This document shows positions 23,972 through 37,067 of a stretch of DNA of 64,000 nucleotides, piece by piece (position 1 is the first letter of the stretch; every line of letters starts with the position of its first letter). Under the pieces are notes generated by a model that searched no databases, had not been told where the DNA came from, and was given only the letters and a program-made list of their open reading frames with translations. Origin of the DNA: Lantana camara (taxonomy: Eukaryota > Streptophyta > Magnoliopsida > Lamiales > Verbenaceae); NCBI GenBank assembly GCA_037501455.1, contig CM074858.1, forward strand, positions 91,114,501-91,178,500, given 5' to 3'. A program made the translations under genes and the position numbers.

Positions 23972-24279
23972 CCTATAGCTAGGGGTGGCAAATGGGTGGG
24001 TTGGGCTGGGTTTGGGCTGGGTTCATATGGGTTGGGTCTAAATGGATTGGGTCAAAAATGGGTTCTATACTAATGGGTTCTTAATGGGTTGGGTTCTTAA
24101 TGGGTTTTTAATGGGTTGTGGTGGGTTTTAATGGTTTGTTAGTGGGTTCAATAATGGGTTATTAATGAGTTCCAACTCAATTCAAGTACTTAAATGTCCA
24201 ATATACCCTTCACTAATATATTTAACTTATTTTGGATTTATTTGACCCAATTAATATATTTTCAACTCATTTGGTCTAT

Positions 24280-25080
24280 TTTGAGTCCGTTTTTTCGTTT
24301 TTCGACATGTTCGTTTTATTTTAGACTCGTTTAACCCATTTTTGGTCTGTTTCACCCGTTTTTCGACATGTTCGACCTATTTGGGACTCGTTTGACCCGT
24401 TTTGGACCCATTTCACCCAATTTTCAATCTGTTCGACCTATTTTTGACTCGTTCGACTCGTTTGGGCCTTTTTCATCCGTTTTCCGACCTATTCGACCTT
24501 TTTAGGAATCATTTGATCCGTTTTTGACCCATTTCACCCAATTTTCAACCTGTTCGACCTATTTTGGACTCGTTTGACCCGTTTTGGACCCATTTCACCC
24601 AATTTTCAATCTGTTCGACCTATTTTTGACTCGTTCGACTCGTTTTGGACCTTTTCACCCGTTTTTCGACCTATTCGACCTTTTTAGGAATCATTTGACC
24701 CATTTCGGGATCGTTTCACTCGTTTTTCGACTTGTTTGTCTTATTTAAGACTCCTTTGACCCATTTTTTGCCATTTCAACCCGTATTTCGACCTATTTTG
24801 GACTAATTTGACCCGTTTTAAACCTATTTCTCCCGTTTTTTGATATGTTCGTTCTATTTTTGACTCGTTTGGCCCATTTTGGGCTATTTTAACCCTTTTT
24901 TGAACCTGTTAAATCTATTTAGACTCGTTTTGAACCGTTTGAAGTCCATCTCACCCTTTTTTCAACCTGTTCGACCTATTTTGGATTCGTTCTACTTGTT
25001 TTAGGCCCGTTTTTGACCTCTTAACCTATTTTGGACTCTCTTTTAACTTGTTTTTTGACCTATTTGTCCTATTTTGGAAT
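24280..25080. repeat. Left arm: degenerate ~60-bp tandem units
   Basis: Units of the form GACCTGTTCGACCTATTTTG, then GACTCGTTTGACCCG, then TTTTGGACCCATTTCACCC. A higher-order repeat of about 182 bp is visible: the phrase beginning CACCCAATTTTCAATCTG recurs at about 24415 and 24597. Confidence 0.8.
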
Positions 25081-26340
25081 CGTTCGACTCGTTTTGGACC
25101 CTTTTCACCCGTTTTGGATCTACTTTACCCATTTTGGATCCATTTTATCCATTTAGATCCATTTTACCCATTTGTATCCATTTTACTCATTTTGGATCCA
25201 TTTTACCCATTTGGATTCATTTTACCCACTTGGATCAATTTTACCCATTTGGATCAATTTTACCCAAATTTTACCAATTTGGAACCATTTTACCCATTTC
25301 GATTCAATTTTACCAATTTGTATTTATTTTACCTATTTGTATCAATTTTACCCATTTTCAATCCATTTTACCTACTTGGATCAATTTTACCCATTTGGAT
25401 CCATTTTACCAATTGTGGATCCATTTTACCCACTTGTATCCATTTAACCCATATTTTACCCATTTGGATCCATTTTATCCATATGGATCCATTTAACCCA
25501 TTTTGGATCCATTTTACCCACTTGGATCCATTTTATCCACTTGGATCCATTTAACCCACATTTTACCCGTTTGGATTTATTTTACCCACTTGGATCCATT
25601 TTACCCATTTGGATCCATTTTACCCACTAAAATCCATTTTACCCACTTGGATCCATTTAACCCATTTTGGATCCATTTTACCCACTTGGATCCATTTTAC
25701 CCATTTGGATCCATTTTACCCACTTGAATCCATTTTACCCACATTTTACCCAGTTGGATCCATTTAACCCACATTTTACCCATTTGGATTCATTTTATCC
25801 ATTTTGGGTCCATTTTACCCACTTGGATCTATTTACCCATCTGGATCCATTTTACCCATTTTGGGTCCATTTTACCCGCTTGGATCCATTTTATTCGCTT
25901 GGATCCATTTAACCCACATTTTATCCGTTTGGATTTATTTTACCCACTTGGATTCATTTTAACCACTTGGATCCATTTAACCCATTTTGGATCCATTTTA
26001 CCCACTTGGATCCATTTTACCCACTTGAATCCATTTTAGCCAGATTTTACCCAGTTGGATCCATTTTACCCATTTGGATTCATTTTATCTATTTTGGGTC
26101 CATTTTACCCACTTGGATCCATTTTACCCATCTGGGTCCATTTTACCCATTTTGGATCCATTTTACCCACTTGGATCCATTTTACCCATCTGGATCCATT
26201 TTACCCACATTTAACCCATTTGAATCCATTTAGCCCAGTTGGATCCATTTAACCCATTTGGATCCATTTAGCCCAGTTGGATCCATTTTACCCATTTGGA
26301 TCCATTTTACTTATTTTGGATCTATTTGGCCCATTTTAGA
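25080..26340. repeat. Central ~20-bp minisatellite
   Basis: About 60 copies of GGATCCATTTTACCCA followed by CTT or TTT, with a GGATCC site in most units. Small indels shift the frame, so several overlapping open frames rich in Phe, Tyr, Pro and His appear. Confidence 0.9.
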
Positions 26341-26389
26341 TCATATTCACCAAATTTGGATATATATATGATACGTTAGAGTAAACATG

Positions 26390-27220
26390 CTAAAAGTAGG
26401 TTGAAACAAGTCCAAATTGGTTGAACAATTCAAAAAACTGATCAAATGGGTCTAAAATAATCAAACACATAAAAAATCAATGAAATAGGTCTAAAATGGG
26501 CCAAACGAGTCCAAAATAGATCGAATAGGTTGAAAAACGAGTGAAAGAGGTCCAAAACTGGTCAAACGAGTCCAAAATTGGTCGAATAGGGCGAAAAACT
26601 GGTAAAAATTGTCTGAAATGGGTCAAACGAGTCCAAAATAGGTTGAACAAGTCGAAAAACGGGTGAAACGGGCTCAAAATAAATCAAACATATTGAAAAA
26701 TATGTGAAGTAAGCCCAAAATGGGTTGAATAAGTCAAAAAACGGATCAAATGGGTCTAAAATAATTCAAACACACAAAAAAATTGGTGAAATAGGTCTAA
26801 AATGGGTCAAACGAGTCCAAAATGGGTCGAATAGGTTGAAAAACGAGTGAAAGAGGTCCAAAACTGGTCAAACGAGTCCAAAATTGGTCGAATAGGTCGA
26901 AAAACCGATTAAAATGGTCCGAAATGGGTCAAACGAGTCCAAAATAAGTTGAACAAGTTGAAAAACAGGTGAAACGAGCTCAAAATGGGCCAAATAAGTC
27001 CAAAACAGGTCTAATAGGTCGATAAATGGATGAAACGGGTCCAAAACTGGTCAAACGAGTCCAAAATAGGTCGAATAAGTCAAAAAACGGATTAAAATGG
27101 TAAAAAACGGGTCAAACGAGTCCAAAATAGATTGAACGGGTTGAAAAATAGGTGAAATTGATCCAAAATGGGTCAAACGAGTTTAAAATAAAGAACAGGT
27201 TGAAAATTTGGCAAACGAGT
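26390..27220. repeat. Right arm: inverted counterpart of the left arm
   Basis: Units such as AAAATGGGTCAAACGAGTCC, then AAAATAGGTCGAATAGGTCG, then AAAAACG are the reverse complement of the left-arm units. Confidence 0.8.
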
Positions 27221-27648
27221 TAAAAATCGTGTTCGTGTGTGAAAATACATGTAAAATTATGTTAGTGTGTATTGTGTAAAAAATATGTTATTGTGTGAAA
27301 ATATGTGTAAAATTGTGTTAGTGTGTGTAAATATATGTTAGTATGTGTAAAAAATGTGTAATTATGTTTAAAAAGTTTATGAATAAAAATATAATATTTA
27401 ATTTATGGGGAGGGTAAAATAGTAATAAAACATTAAAATTTGATAATTAATCTTAAACCATTAAAGACCCAACTCAAACCCAATATCAACCCACCATAAC
27501 CCATTAAGGACCCATTACTTTCCTAACCCATCATTGACCCAATCCAAACTAACCCAATTTAAATTTCATCAAAACCAACCCAACCCAACCCACCTATAAT
27601 GGGTTGGACCCATTGGGTTCAACCCATTTTGCCACCCCTACCTATAGC

Positions 27649-28494
27649 TTATAGTGTTATGCTTTTATCATTTTCCGATGTAGATATGTGTAAATCAAAA
27701 CCCTGCCACAGCTGATATCAAAATAAAGGATGAATATTATTTTATGTTCATTTAAACCTGACTGAAATGCAACAACAAAAAATAAAAAATAAAAAAATTA
27801 ACAACTGGATTAAAAATGGGTTGGGTGGTCCCCACGCATGCATATAAGAATCTGGCCAAGCTAGATCCGCACCCCAACTCAACGTCACATCAGATGCCCG
27901 TTTATGAAACAAGAGGTCAATTCTACTAAACTCCGGCTTCCATGTTTTCTATTTCTGGTGACTGGTATTAAAGAATAAATGAATTGGAAATAAGCAAGAT
28001 CCAGAGTCAATCTCCGTACAATAATTGAATCGGAAAAACTACTCACCTATAGAATTTTGCAGTACTCAAAACTGAATAAAAAGTAAAAATACCGCAGCCA
28101 CAAACCTCAGACTTGGGTTCTCTCTTTCTTCTATCTTCATTCTTTCTTTCCTTTTATACAATCCAAAAAAACATTTCCATCTCATTTTTTCCTCACAAAA
28201 CGCACACATACGTACGGGTGTGTGTATTTATCTGTAGCTGTTGTTTTCCATTTCTATAGAGGCGAAGGTAGCAGCCAAGAATAGGGAACTTTGGTGGCTT
28301 TGAAGACGGAGTAGTTTGAAAGGGCTCTAGAACCGCCGCCGGCCGGAGTGAGTCGCCGGAATATCTCCTCCTCATTTCTTCTATTCCTCTTTTTCCATCT
28401 ATCTCTCTTCTTCCATCGTTTCTTCTGATCCTCAAAATTTCTTCCGTCTCGTCAACTTCTTTCTTCAGCATTTCATCCCGCGGCCATATTGATC
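27649..28494 (+). promoter_or_regulatory. PLD-delta upstream region and 5' leader
   Basis: 846 bp between the hAT-type element and the PLD-delta start codon. A TTTATACA element at 28153-28160 is a possible TATA box. The likely leader (about 28185-28494) is pyrimidine-rich (TTCTTCTATTCC, TCTCTCTTCTTCC) and has no upstream ATG that I can see. The element boundary only 850 bp upstream means the hairpin-forming repeat sits next to the promoter. Confidence 0.4.
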
Positions 28495-31400
28495 ATGGCT
28501 GAAATATACTTGCATGGAGACCTGGAACTCCATATTATCGAGGCGCGTGGGCTGCCTAACATGAAGCTTCACCACCGCCGAGAGTGCATCACCTCCTACA
28601 TTTATGTCACCGTCTCGGTTCCTCAGGCCAGGGTCGCCCGCACCCGCGTCCTCTCCAACTCTCAGAACCCTAAATGGGATGAGCATTTTCATATCCCTTT
28701 AGCTCATCCCGTGGAGTTCTTAAATATTCGAATCAAAAATAAAGATGTTTTCCGGTCGGACACAGTCGGTAGAGTCCACATTCCGGCCCAAAGAATCGCT
28801 TCCGGCGACCAGATTTCCGGCTGGTTTCCGATAGACGGCTTCAACCAGCTGAAGCCCGACTCTGCTCTTAGGCTTTGGATGGTATTCATGCCATGTGAAA
28901 AGAATCCACTCTATGGTCATGGTATTGCCGGGGACCCATTACATAGAGGGGTTAGAAACACGTATTTTCCCCCTCGTAATGGAAGCTCGGTCACTTTATA
29001 CCAAGATGCCCACGTGACGAAGATGCCGGCGATTGAGTTGGGGGACGGGTCAACTAGGGAGCACGCCAAGTGTTGGGAGGATATATGTCATGCCATAGCT
29101 GAGGCTAAGCATCTGGTATACGTTGTGGGGTGGTCAGTTTTCCATAAAATTAAACTGACTAGAGAACCCACTAGACCTTTGCCTCGAGGAGGAGATTTGA
29201 CTCTCGGGGAATTATTGAAGTATAAGTCTCGAGAAGGAGTTCGAGTTCTCCTATTGGTTTGGGATGACAAGACTGCGTACGATAGTTTCTTTCTCAAAAG
29301 GGTATGAACTGAACTTACTCATTCATGTGTTTAATAGTTCCCCCATTTTGAACTATTTGCTATTGCATTTTGATTTGAATTTTTTTGGTGGCTTTGGATG
29401 CAGGATGGAGTCATGAAGACACATTGTAAAGAGACCAAAAAGTTTTTCCAGCATTCATCAGTCATGTGCATTTTGGCATCACGGCATCCCAGCAGCAAAC
29501 ACCAGGTTGAGATTGATCGTCTCTGAGAGATACTCTAGTATTAAGTTTAACTTATATTACCTGTTTCTGTTATATTACCTGTTTCTGGAGCATTCCTTGA
29601 TAATTTTGTTTTATCATGAATTTTGTAAATATCCAATAATCAATATGTATTAGAAATATATGGGAATTATATATGTTTCTCATTGTAATTTAATCACATG
29701 CATTCTGTGTCCTGCATTTAGTCAGAATGGGTGAAGAGTAATAAGTCAGTTTAAAGATATGAAGGATTGTGATGTATTATTCAAAAGATAGTATCTGGTA
29801 GTGTTTTACGTGCGTGGTCTCGCCTATACATAAGTTTTGTTCTTCACTTGCTAACTCAAGGATTTTGGCTTCCAGGTTGCTGTACATCTTTTCACTCATC
29901 ATCAGAAATGTGTTCTTGTTGATACACAAGCTCATGGCAATAACCGGAAAATTACTGCCTTTTTAGGTGGACTTGATCTCTGTGATGGTCGTTATGATAC
30001 GCCTGAACATCGACTATTCCACGATCTCGAGACTGTTTTCAAGGATGATTTTCATCAGCCTTCATTTCCGGTCAGTAGGTTAAGATAAATGGCTTTCATT
30101 TTCACTCAGCGTGTTTTATTATAATTTGGACCCTTGAGGGGATTTTTATTAGTTAAATCATGTCATGATTGTGCATAAAAGCAGGCAGATGTTTTTTCTT
30201 AGAGTAACTACCTTTGGTCTAGCTCATTGAGTTTATCAATTTCAACTTCCGTGTACATTTTTGAATTATGTTGCGTAATAGTTTGAAATTGGCTATTTTG
30301 AAAGCTTTATGCATTTTCCTTAAGCTTGATTTCATTTGACAGAAACACCTTTATAGTGGGTTAAAAGTAATCTGAATTTTGTTGAATTTGCAACCATGTC
30401 TGTTAGTTATGAATTCCAACCAATTCTCATAGTAGTTCCCAGTATTGACTTTTTTACAATTTAAGTTATGATATGATTATAATTTAAGTTATATATTTCT
30501 ATCTTATGCTGTTGTAGTTCCTAATCGATAAATCTATAATGTTGCAAAGCATGCTGATTTTATGCATGTTTTCTAATACTCTTTTTTGTTGAGTTTCTAA
30601 GTGATTTTACTAACATTCTCTTCTCAATAATTAATTACCCATCTCAGGCAACAGAAAAGGCTCCGAGGCAGCCATGGCATGATTTGCACTGCAGAATCGA
30701 GGGGCCTGCTGCATATGATGTTCTAATGAACTTTGCTCAACGTTGGCAGAAAATAACCGAGTGGAGCGAATTTAGTTTAGTTCAGAAAAACCCTTCTCGT
30801 TGGAAGGATGATGCTATGATAGATATTGAGAGAATGTCAGAGATATTGAGTCCTGCTTTTCGTCTTTCGAAGGATGGTGCACATATAGCTGTTCCAAAAG
30901 ATGATCCGAAGCTATATATATCCAGGCAAAAGGACCCAGAGAATTGGCATGTGCAGGTTACAAATCCCTAGCTTGGGCTGAATATTTTATTAGAATAATT
31001 ACCAAAGAGACCCTTGAGGTATTTGCCTCAGTTACAAAATTGGCTTTCCTTAATCTATTGAAATTACACATCCCCCTTACACTAACAGATGGAGCTTGGG
31101 ATGCGACTGATAGGGGTCTTATTTGGCCAAAATGTCAGGGGAATTTAGATGTAATTCTCCCTTGTCCTTTTGTTTGGTAGTTGGGGCAGCTAACAGTTGG
31201 TGTGATATGTAATGAGGAAGCAAACCTCAAGGGTGGTTATTGTAATTTCAATAGATAGAGGCTGAATTCTTTTAACTGCTGCAGGCGTCATGGTGTTTTT
31301 TTCGGTAATAAGGAAGCAAACCTCAAAGGTGGTTAAGATAATCTTGAAATATGAATCTAACCATTGGTTGCTTCTACAGGTATTCCGGTCCATTGATTCG

Positions 31401-34052
31401 GGGTCACTCAGAGGATTTCCCACACACTATAAAGAGGCTGAGAAACAGGTTATAAATGAATATTCTCAGCGCCTTTTGTCCCTATCTATCTTTGCATATA
31501 CCTTCGAGTTTGTTTGATTATTTAATTTGCGCTATTTCATTCAGAACCTTGTGTGCGCCAAAGACCTGGTGATAGACAAAAGCATTCAAACCGCTTATAT
31601 TCAGGCAATAAGATCTGCTCAGCATTTTATCTACATTGAAAATCAATATTTTCTTGGCTCTTCATATGCTTGGCCATCATACCACAATGCAGGTAAACAT
31701 AAAAGTTTCTTCCCTTCTCAACTTTCGTTTGTACTATGTCGTAGTTTTTGTAGTCTAAAGTTATTTGTGATCTATTTTTAAGATTCTGTTGCATCCTATT
31801 ATGCTTGGATGCACCTTAAAGTGTTTAAATCTTTTGTGAATTGGAATTAACACGGCAAATTTCATGCTTTTGTAATGCAAACTGATAAGCAAGCTCTTCT
31901 CAGAATCACTAGTACTTTACTTACCTGATTATTTTATCACTCAGCAACGAATATTTTTGTCGTCTTCCTCACGATCACCCTTGCTATGTGCTTATGTACC
32001 ATCATCTAGCAATATTTTGCCCTTTTAATTGTTCGGTCATTGAAATCACCTTTCTCTCAAAATGGCAGGTGTGGATCATCTAATTCCTATGGAATTGGCA
32101 CTGAAAATTGCTAGCAAAATCAGAGCCAAAGAGAGATTTGTTGTGTATGTTGTCATACCTATGTGGCCTGAGGGCGATCCCAAACACAATGTTGTGCAAG
32201 AAATTCTTTTTTGGCAGGTATATAAATGCTCCTTGTTTATACTTGAAATTTGAGAAAGTGTGGCCGAGCTGCACGTGTGATTTTTGAATTTGAAAAGTAT
32301 CTATGCGACAGTTAGAATTGCTGGTGACTATATCATTGGTTCATTTTTAACTTTTCTGATGAAGATAGGAGAAAATGAAAGCTTTTAGATTTAGAAATGT
32401 CATTCGCATTCTAATGCTTTTGTTAGAGATCTGTAATCTTAAGAATATTTAAGTTGCTTGCAACAATAGTTCTTGTTAAAGATCTTGTAAGGATATACAA
32501 TATGCTCAACAACAATAGCTCTCTTCCAATAGTTACGGTGCTTAATAATGATTGACACTCAATAGCCTTGAGGAATATTGGACTATTAACTCCCTTCACA
32601 CATCTTTCATTTGATAGGGACAAACAATGGAGATGATGTATCAGATTATTGCGAATGAGATCAAATCAATGCAATTGGACTCACACCCACAAGACTTCTT
32701 AAACTTTTTCTGTCTTGGCAATCGGGAACCAATCGCAAGTACTAGTGCTCAGGCCCCTGGAGATGCTCAAGAGGTACTCGTCCTAATACAAGATTGTTAT
32801 CCTTTACTATGTACTCATTTTCGCAGCTGTTCCTTCTTTTCATCATATCCATATGCTTTTTTCCTTTTGAGTGCAAGTTATAATTGGCTCAGCATTACTT
32901 ATTTCCTTGAATTGTTTTACATATGCATGTGAATTCATAGTGCTATATTGCTACTTGTCTAAACACATGATGTCAACCGAATACATTTTATCATGCCCCC
33001 GGTGTTTTTACATTCTAAAAGCAACTAGCTATAGCTGGGTGTAATTATAGGACAATAAACGATAAGGTGGGTTTGTTACTGAGAAAATGGATTGAGAAAA
33101 AGTGAACAATTGGCAAAAGGAACAACAATAAACCTTGTCACAATCAAATTCTTCTTATTGTTGCAATGCATCTCGATAAACCTAAGAGAATACTAATCAA
33201 AGATTTTTTCTTCAGCTCCATCATCAACAAATTAAATGAATCCATGTTTATCGCGAATCATTATTACAACTCTGTTCCTGCTTTGGGTATAATATTCATT
33301 TGATGTCTTAAATGGAGTTACTATGACGTTTTCTGTGGGATTTTTTCTTTCCATAAGTCTTTTGTATCTAACACTTCCGGATTATGCTTGTGATTGCCTC
33401 TCAGATTTCAGACTCCTACAAATTTCAGCGTTTTATGGTTTATGTGCATGCCAAAGGAATGGTTGTGGATGATGAATACGTGATAATTGGATCAGCTAAT
33501 ATGAATGAAAGATCCATGGCTGGCACCAGAGATTCAGAGATAGCTATGGGTGCATATCAGCCTCATCATTGTTGGGCAAAGAAGAAGCAACATCCACGGG
33601 GCCAGGTCTGTTCAGTTTGTAACTTTTTTCGTGCACCATTTAGTGTGATAACATCACCTTGTTTTTTTTCCCTTGCTTATAAGTTGTTTCATTATTTTGC
33701 AAAATTGATATTATTTGTTCTCTTGTGTCTAAAATATCAGTTTTATAATTTACAGGTTTACGGATATCGAATGTCGCTCTGGGCCGAACACCTTGGAGCA
33801 GTTGAAAACTATTTTGACGAGCCAGAGTCATTGGACTGCGTAAGGAGTGTGAACTCGATTGCTGAAGATAATTGGAAGAGGTATACGTGCGATGAGTTCA
33901 CAGAGTTACAAGGTCATCTCCTCAAGTATCCACTCTCGGTAGATGCTGATGGCAATGTAAGTCCATTGCCGGGACATGAGAACTTTCCAGATGTTGGGGG
34001 CAGTGTCCTTGGAGCTCCTCGGTCGTATATCCCCGATATTTTGACAACATAA
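28495..34052 (+). CDS. PLD-delta: Phospholipase D, delta type (C2-PLD), 10 exons, 810 residues
   Basis: Hydrolyses membrane phospholipids to phosphatidic acid and a free head group; plant PLD-delta is plasma-membrane/microtubule associated and acts in stress signalling. Exons with GT-AG borders and continuous frame: 28495-29301, 29404-29505, 29876-30070, 30648-30956, 31380-31448, 31545-31692, 32069-32217, 32618-32773, 33405-33605, 33756-34052. An N-terminal C2 domain (residues ~1-140) is followed by the PLD core with both catalytic HKD motifs: HQKCVLVD (H312, K314, D319) and HAKGMVVD (H660, K662, D667, then GSANMNERS). The C-terminal PLD domain ends at PDILTT, as in Arabidopsis PLD-delta. ATG 28495 begins [14 protein letters not shown], the usual delta start. 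It is shorter than Arabidopsis PLD-delta, mainly because a C2 insert is missing. Odd: C2 calcium ligands are altered (Y35 for Asp; N82, K83 in the DDD triplet). Confidence 0.95.
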
Positions 34053-34438
34053 CTTGATAATCTCAGCATAAAAATTTACTTCAAACTCAGGTCCTGTAAC
34101 TCATCAATTAAATTGTCATGTACACAACACTTATTCAGGGACACAATTGGGGTTCAATCTGGCGAAGGAAGGATTTATTTGGAAAGAGCAAAAAACGTGA
34201 TTTTAGAGAAGAAGTTAGACTTATTTTGATGACGTTTCTTGTTTCATTTGTATTGTGGAAAAACAAGAAAGAAATGAATTAAAGTCTTTTCCTCATCCTC
34301 TGAACCTCCTCTTCTCATCCCCTTCTTTTATTTCCTTATCTATTGTTATTTTTTTTCTCATCCCCTTCTCAAGGACATTGGTGGTTACAATAGAAGAAGT
34401 TCGAGTACCAGGCTACCAGCTACGATTGAGGTTTTTTA
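34053..34438 (+). other. PLD-delta 3' flank
   Basis: 3' untranslated and downstream DNA. An ATTAAA at about 34109 could serve as a poly(A) signal. No other gene is seen. Confidence 0.45.
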
Positions 34439-34582
34439 TCAAGTGCTCGATCAATTTGAAGCTGTGGAATTGTATGGAATATGGATGGTCGTTACATATT
34501 TGATCAAGGATGCTTAATACGCATTTCATCAAGTGTTCGATCAATTTGGAGCAGTGGAATTGTCTGGATGGTCGTTATATAT
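34439..34582. repeat. Direct repeat pair, ~55-bp unit
   Basis: CAAGTGCTCGATCAATTTG... (about 34439-34499) and CAAGTGTTCGATCAATTTG... (about 34530-34582), both ending GGATGGTCGTTA-ATAT; the first has a 9-bp insertion. Confidence 0.75.
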
Positions 34583-34599
34583 AATGCATATTGAGTTCT

Positions 34600-34900
34600 T
34601 ATCGATAAACCGGTCATTACAATTCTGCAAAAAATTGTATGGAAAGACCTGTCAGAACTCCAATTGGTCCCCGTCCGTAGGAAACCCCCTCATCGGAATT
34701 GATAAACCGACAAAATTCCCAAGGAAAAATAAATCAAAATAATTCCAATGGAATCCCGTTGACAGTGTCCAAATAATAAAATAAAATTACCCGATCCCGA
34801 CGGAAATCCACTCGAAATCTCATCGGTAGTGTTAAAATTAATAAAATAAAATTACACAATTCCGACGCGAGTCCTGTCGGTAATATTAGAAATAAAAAAT
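34600..34900. mobile_element. CACTA-like subterminal repeat remnant
   Basis: Recurring CCGACGGAAATCC / TCATCGGTAGTG / TCCGACGCGAGTCC / TCGGTAAT phrases resemble the CCGACGGAA-TTCCGTCGG subterminal repeats of plant CACTA elements. No CACTA terminus or transposase was seen. Confidence 0.3.
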
Positions 34901-36823
34901 TAAATTAAACAATACAAAGAAAATAATTTTACATTTACAACCATAAATAATCATTTACATTTCTTCAAAAAAAAAAAAAAAAAAAAACTCATTTACAACC
35001 AATTCATCAATAACATTACAAATATATACACTAATACCAAACTAAAACATATACTTTTAACAAAAAAAACACCTACTGCTAAGGAAATAAAACTCCTACT
35101 GTTGGAACAAGAACATCCCAAATCAGATGGCTCATAACTTCCTGGACACATCTCATTGTTCTTGCAAAACAAGAACTTCTTAAGGTGTCTTCCAAGTTCC
35201 ACAAAATAGTATGAGATTGTTACTTATCAGTCATTAGAGAGGGCAACACCACCCCTTAGAGAAAGCAAGTAACAAAACCAGATACCTCTCCATTATTGGC
35301 ATGCTTTTGCTGGTTGACAACAAACTTTTCATCAAGCTATTTAATTGACCCCATATAATCCATCCGACATTTTGTGTTCTCCTCCTAATTCAGATGGTGC
35401 CAAAATGTTAGAAGAGAAAAACAAAGTTCAGGCAAAAGTTATGAAATACCTAACTATGACTTCAGATTTGAACAGCAACTGGAAGAAATGGTTCACCTTA
35501 CTAGCATTCTAGAGTGTGATCTTTCCTGCCATTGATGAAAAGATTATTAGAGGCACGTAAGAAAAATAAATAATATGCATGATTGTGATATTTCACCTCT
35601 CTTTGAATCCATCAGTCGAACTTCAATTCTACACATAAAATTTACAGAACAAAAGGTTGGAAGAGACAAAATGAAACCAAGAATTCGATTGAGGGCAAAT
35701 CATGTTTAGCATTGAACTTAGCACTAAACCACACCTTCTGTAGTAAGTGAAAAACATAAAGTAAAAGCAGTCAACTGTCACACACCATGACAAGATTAGC
35801 ACCAGACAAGGAATCTAATGTCCTCGGGCTTCTAAAATATTGCCACACACCATGCCGATCTCTTGGTTGGCATTTACTGAATCAAGCATATAAATCATCC
35901 CAAAAAAAAAAAAAAAAAAAAAAAAAACAAGTATAAGACCAAGTATAAATCAGATACATATTTTTAATGTGTGTAGCATCCATAACCTGTTATACTCCCT
36001 TACTCAATAATAAAATAAGATCAAGTATTAGCATTCATGCCCCAATTGTGTCACTGCAAAGCATCCTTTAATCAAGTAATTTTCAATGGCACTCACACAC
36101 TTATCATGATGCCTTTTTATGCCAACACCACCCCTGAACCAAAAAAAAAAAAAAAAAAGTATAATAAAGCTTATAACCCAATCAAGAAAACACCAAAATA
36201 ATTAAAGAATCCAACCAATTAAGAGCAGAAGATCAATACCACAAAAAGAAGTGCACACGAAAAGAGCCAGCTTTCTCATCTCAGCTTCAAACCTTTTTCC
36301 AGTAAGCACAAAACTCATCCCATGTTTAAAAAGAAGAAACCACAAAACCTTGTATCATGCTAGAATAAGACAATTTCAATGGATGGTTGCACTTACTTGT
36401 TCCATTTTGCTTACTAATTTTTTTCTACTTCTTTATTGTAGGTTAATTTAGAAAGTAATCCTCACGGTGGGATAACTCCAGCGAACCTGATAGCCAAGGT
36501 AATCTTCTGAATCCATTTTTTTTTACGGGGATGTTTTATTTTATTGTGTGCATCTGTAGTTGGTTTTTGGGTTTTCAATATTATGTTCTTCTTCCTCAGT
36601 TGATTATTTGCTTTTGTCATTATTCATTTTTATTGTTTTTTTTTTTTGCCTTCGATGCTGCTTATTGTATGGTTTTGGTTAGAAAATTGTTTCTTGATAA
36701 AATAAAGCCCACTTCTTTGAATTGTTTTTATGGAACATTGAATTTGTTTTGATAGACAATTCTTATATGCCTCTGGAAATAGTTGATTTTTTTTTTTTTT
36801 TTTTTTTTTTGGGTGCTTGAAGA
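34901..36823. other. AT-rich non-coding DNA with homopolymer runs
   Basis: A runs lie at 34967-34987 and 35902-35927 and a T run at 36787-36810. A segment 36441-36499 is bordered by AG and GTAATC and reads VNLESNPHGGITPANLIAK; it looks like a single exon of an unknown protein. The left terminus of the Harbinger element must lie somewhere here but I could not find it. Confidence 0.4.
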
Positions 36824-37067
36824 ATGGATTTTGACAGTAGTGAAGCTGAAGCTATTGTTGCTTTGGAGATCATTCGCATTCAAGTTGTTAAGGTGTTAGA
36901 TGCTAACTTACCTGGTTTTAGAAAGTGGAGTGTTAGATGAGCGTAGCTGGCATAGGTGTTATCAAAAATATAGTCTGTTATCTAAGATCCCCAAACAAAT
37001 CGAGCATCTTAACGGACTCGTGAAACTAAGTGAGATTGATTGCATAGAGCAGTTACGTTTGGGCAGG

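Larger units (their letters stand above)
23980..27640. mobile_element. 3.66-kb hAT-type foldback element made of tandem repeats
   Basis: The ends TAGGGGTGGCAAA (23980) and its inverse TTTTGCCACCCCTA (ending 27640) are flanked by a perfect 8-bp duplication CCTATAGC (23972-23979 and 27641-27648). Short TIRs of this type with an 8-bp duplication indicate the hAT superfamily. Inside, about 24000-24180 and 27420-27630 are GGGTTG/CAACCC-rich. 24280-25080 is a degenerate array of TTCGACC-TATTTT-GACTCGTTTGACCCG units. 26390-27220 is the inverted counterpart. 25080-26340 is a ~20-bp minisatellite (TTGGATCCATTTTACCCAC). There is no transposase. The long open frames in the core are translations of the repeat. 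Confidence 0.88.

Noticed and set aside
25048..26252. Long overlapping open frames rich in Phe, Tyr, Pro and His (up to 168 residues)
   Set aside because: They are translations of the ~20-bp minisatellite in several frames; no start context, domain or codon bias beyond the repeat.
31213..31336. Possible extra exon in PLD-delta intron 4 (repeat of GGAAGCAAACCTCAA-GGTGGTTA)
   Set aside because: The exon 4 to exon 5 frame is continuous without it and matches the family; the doublet is an intronic repeat.
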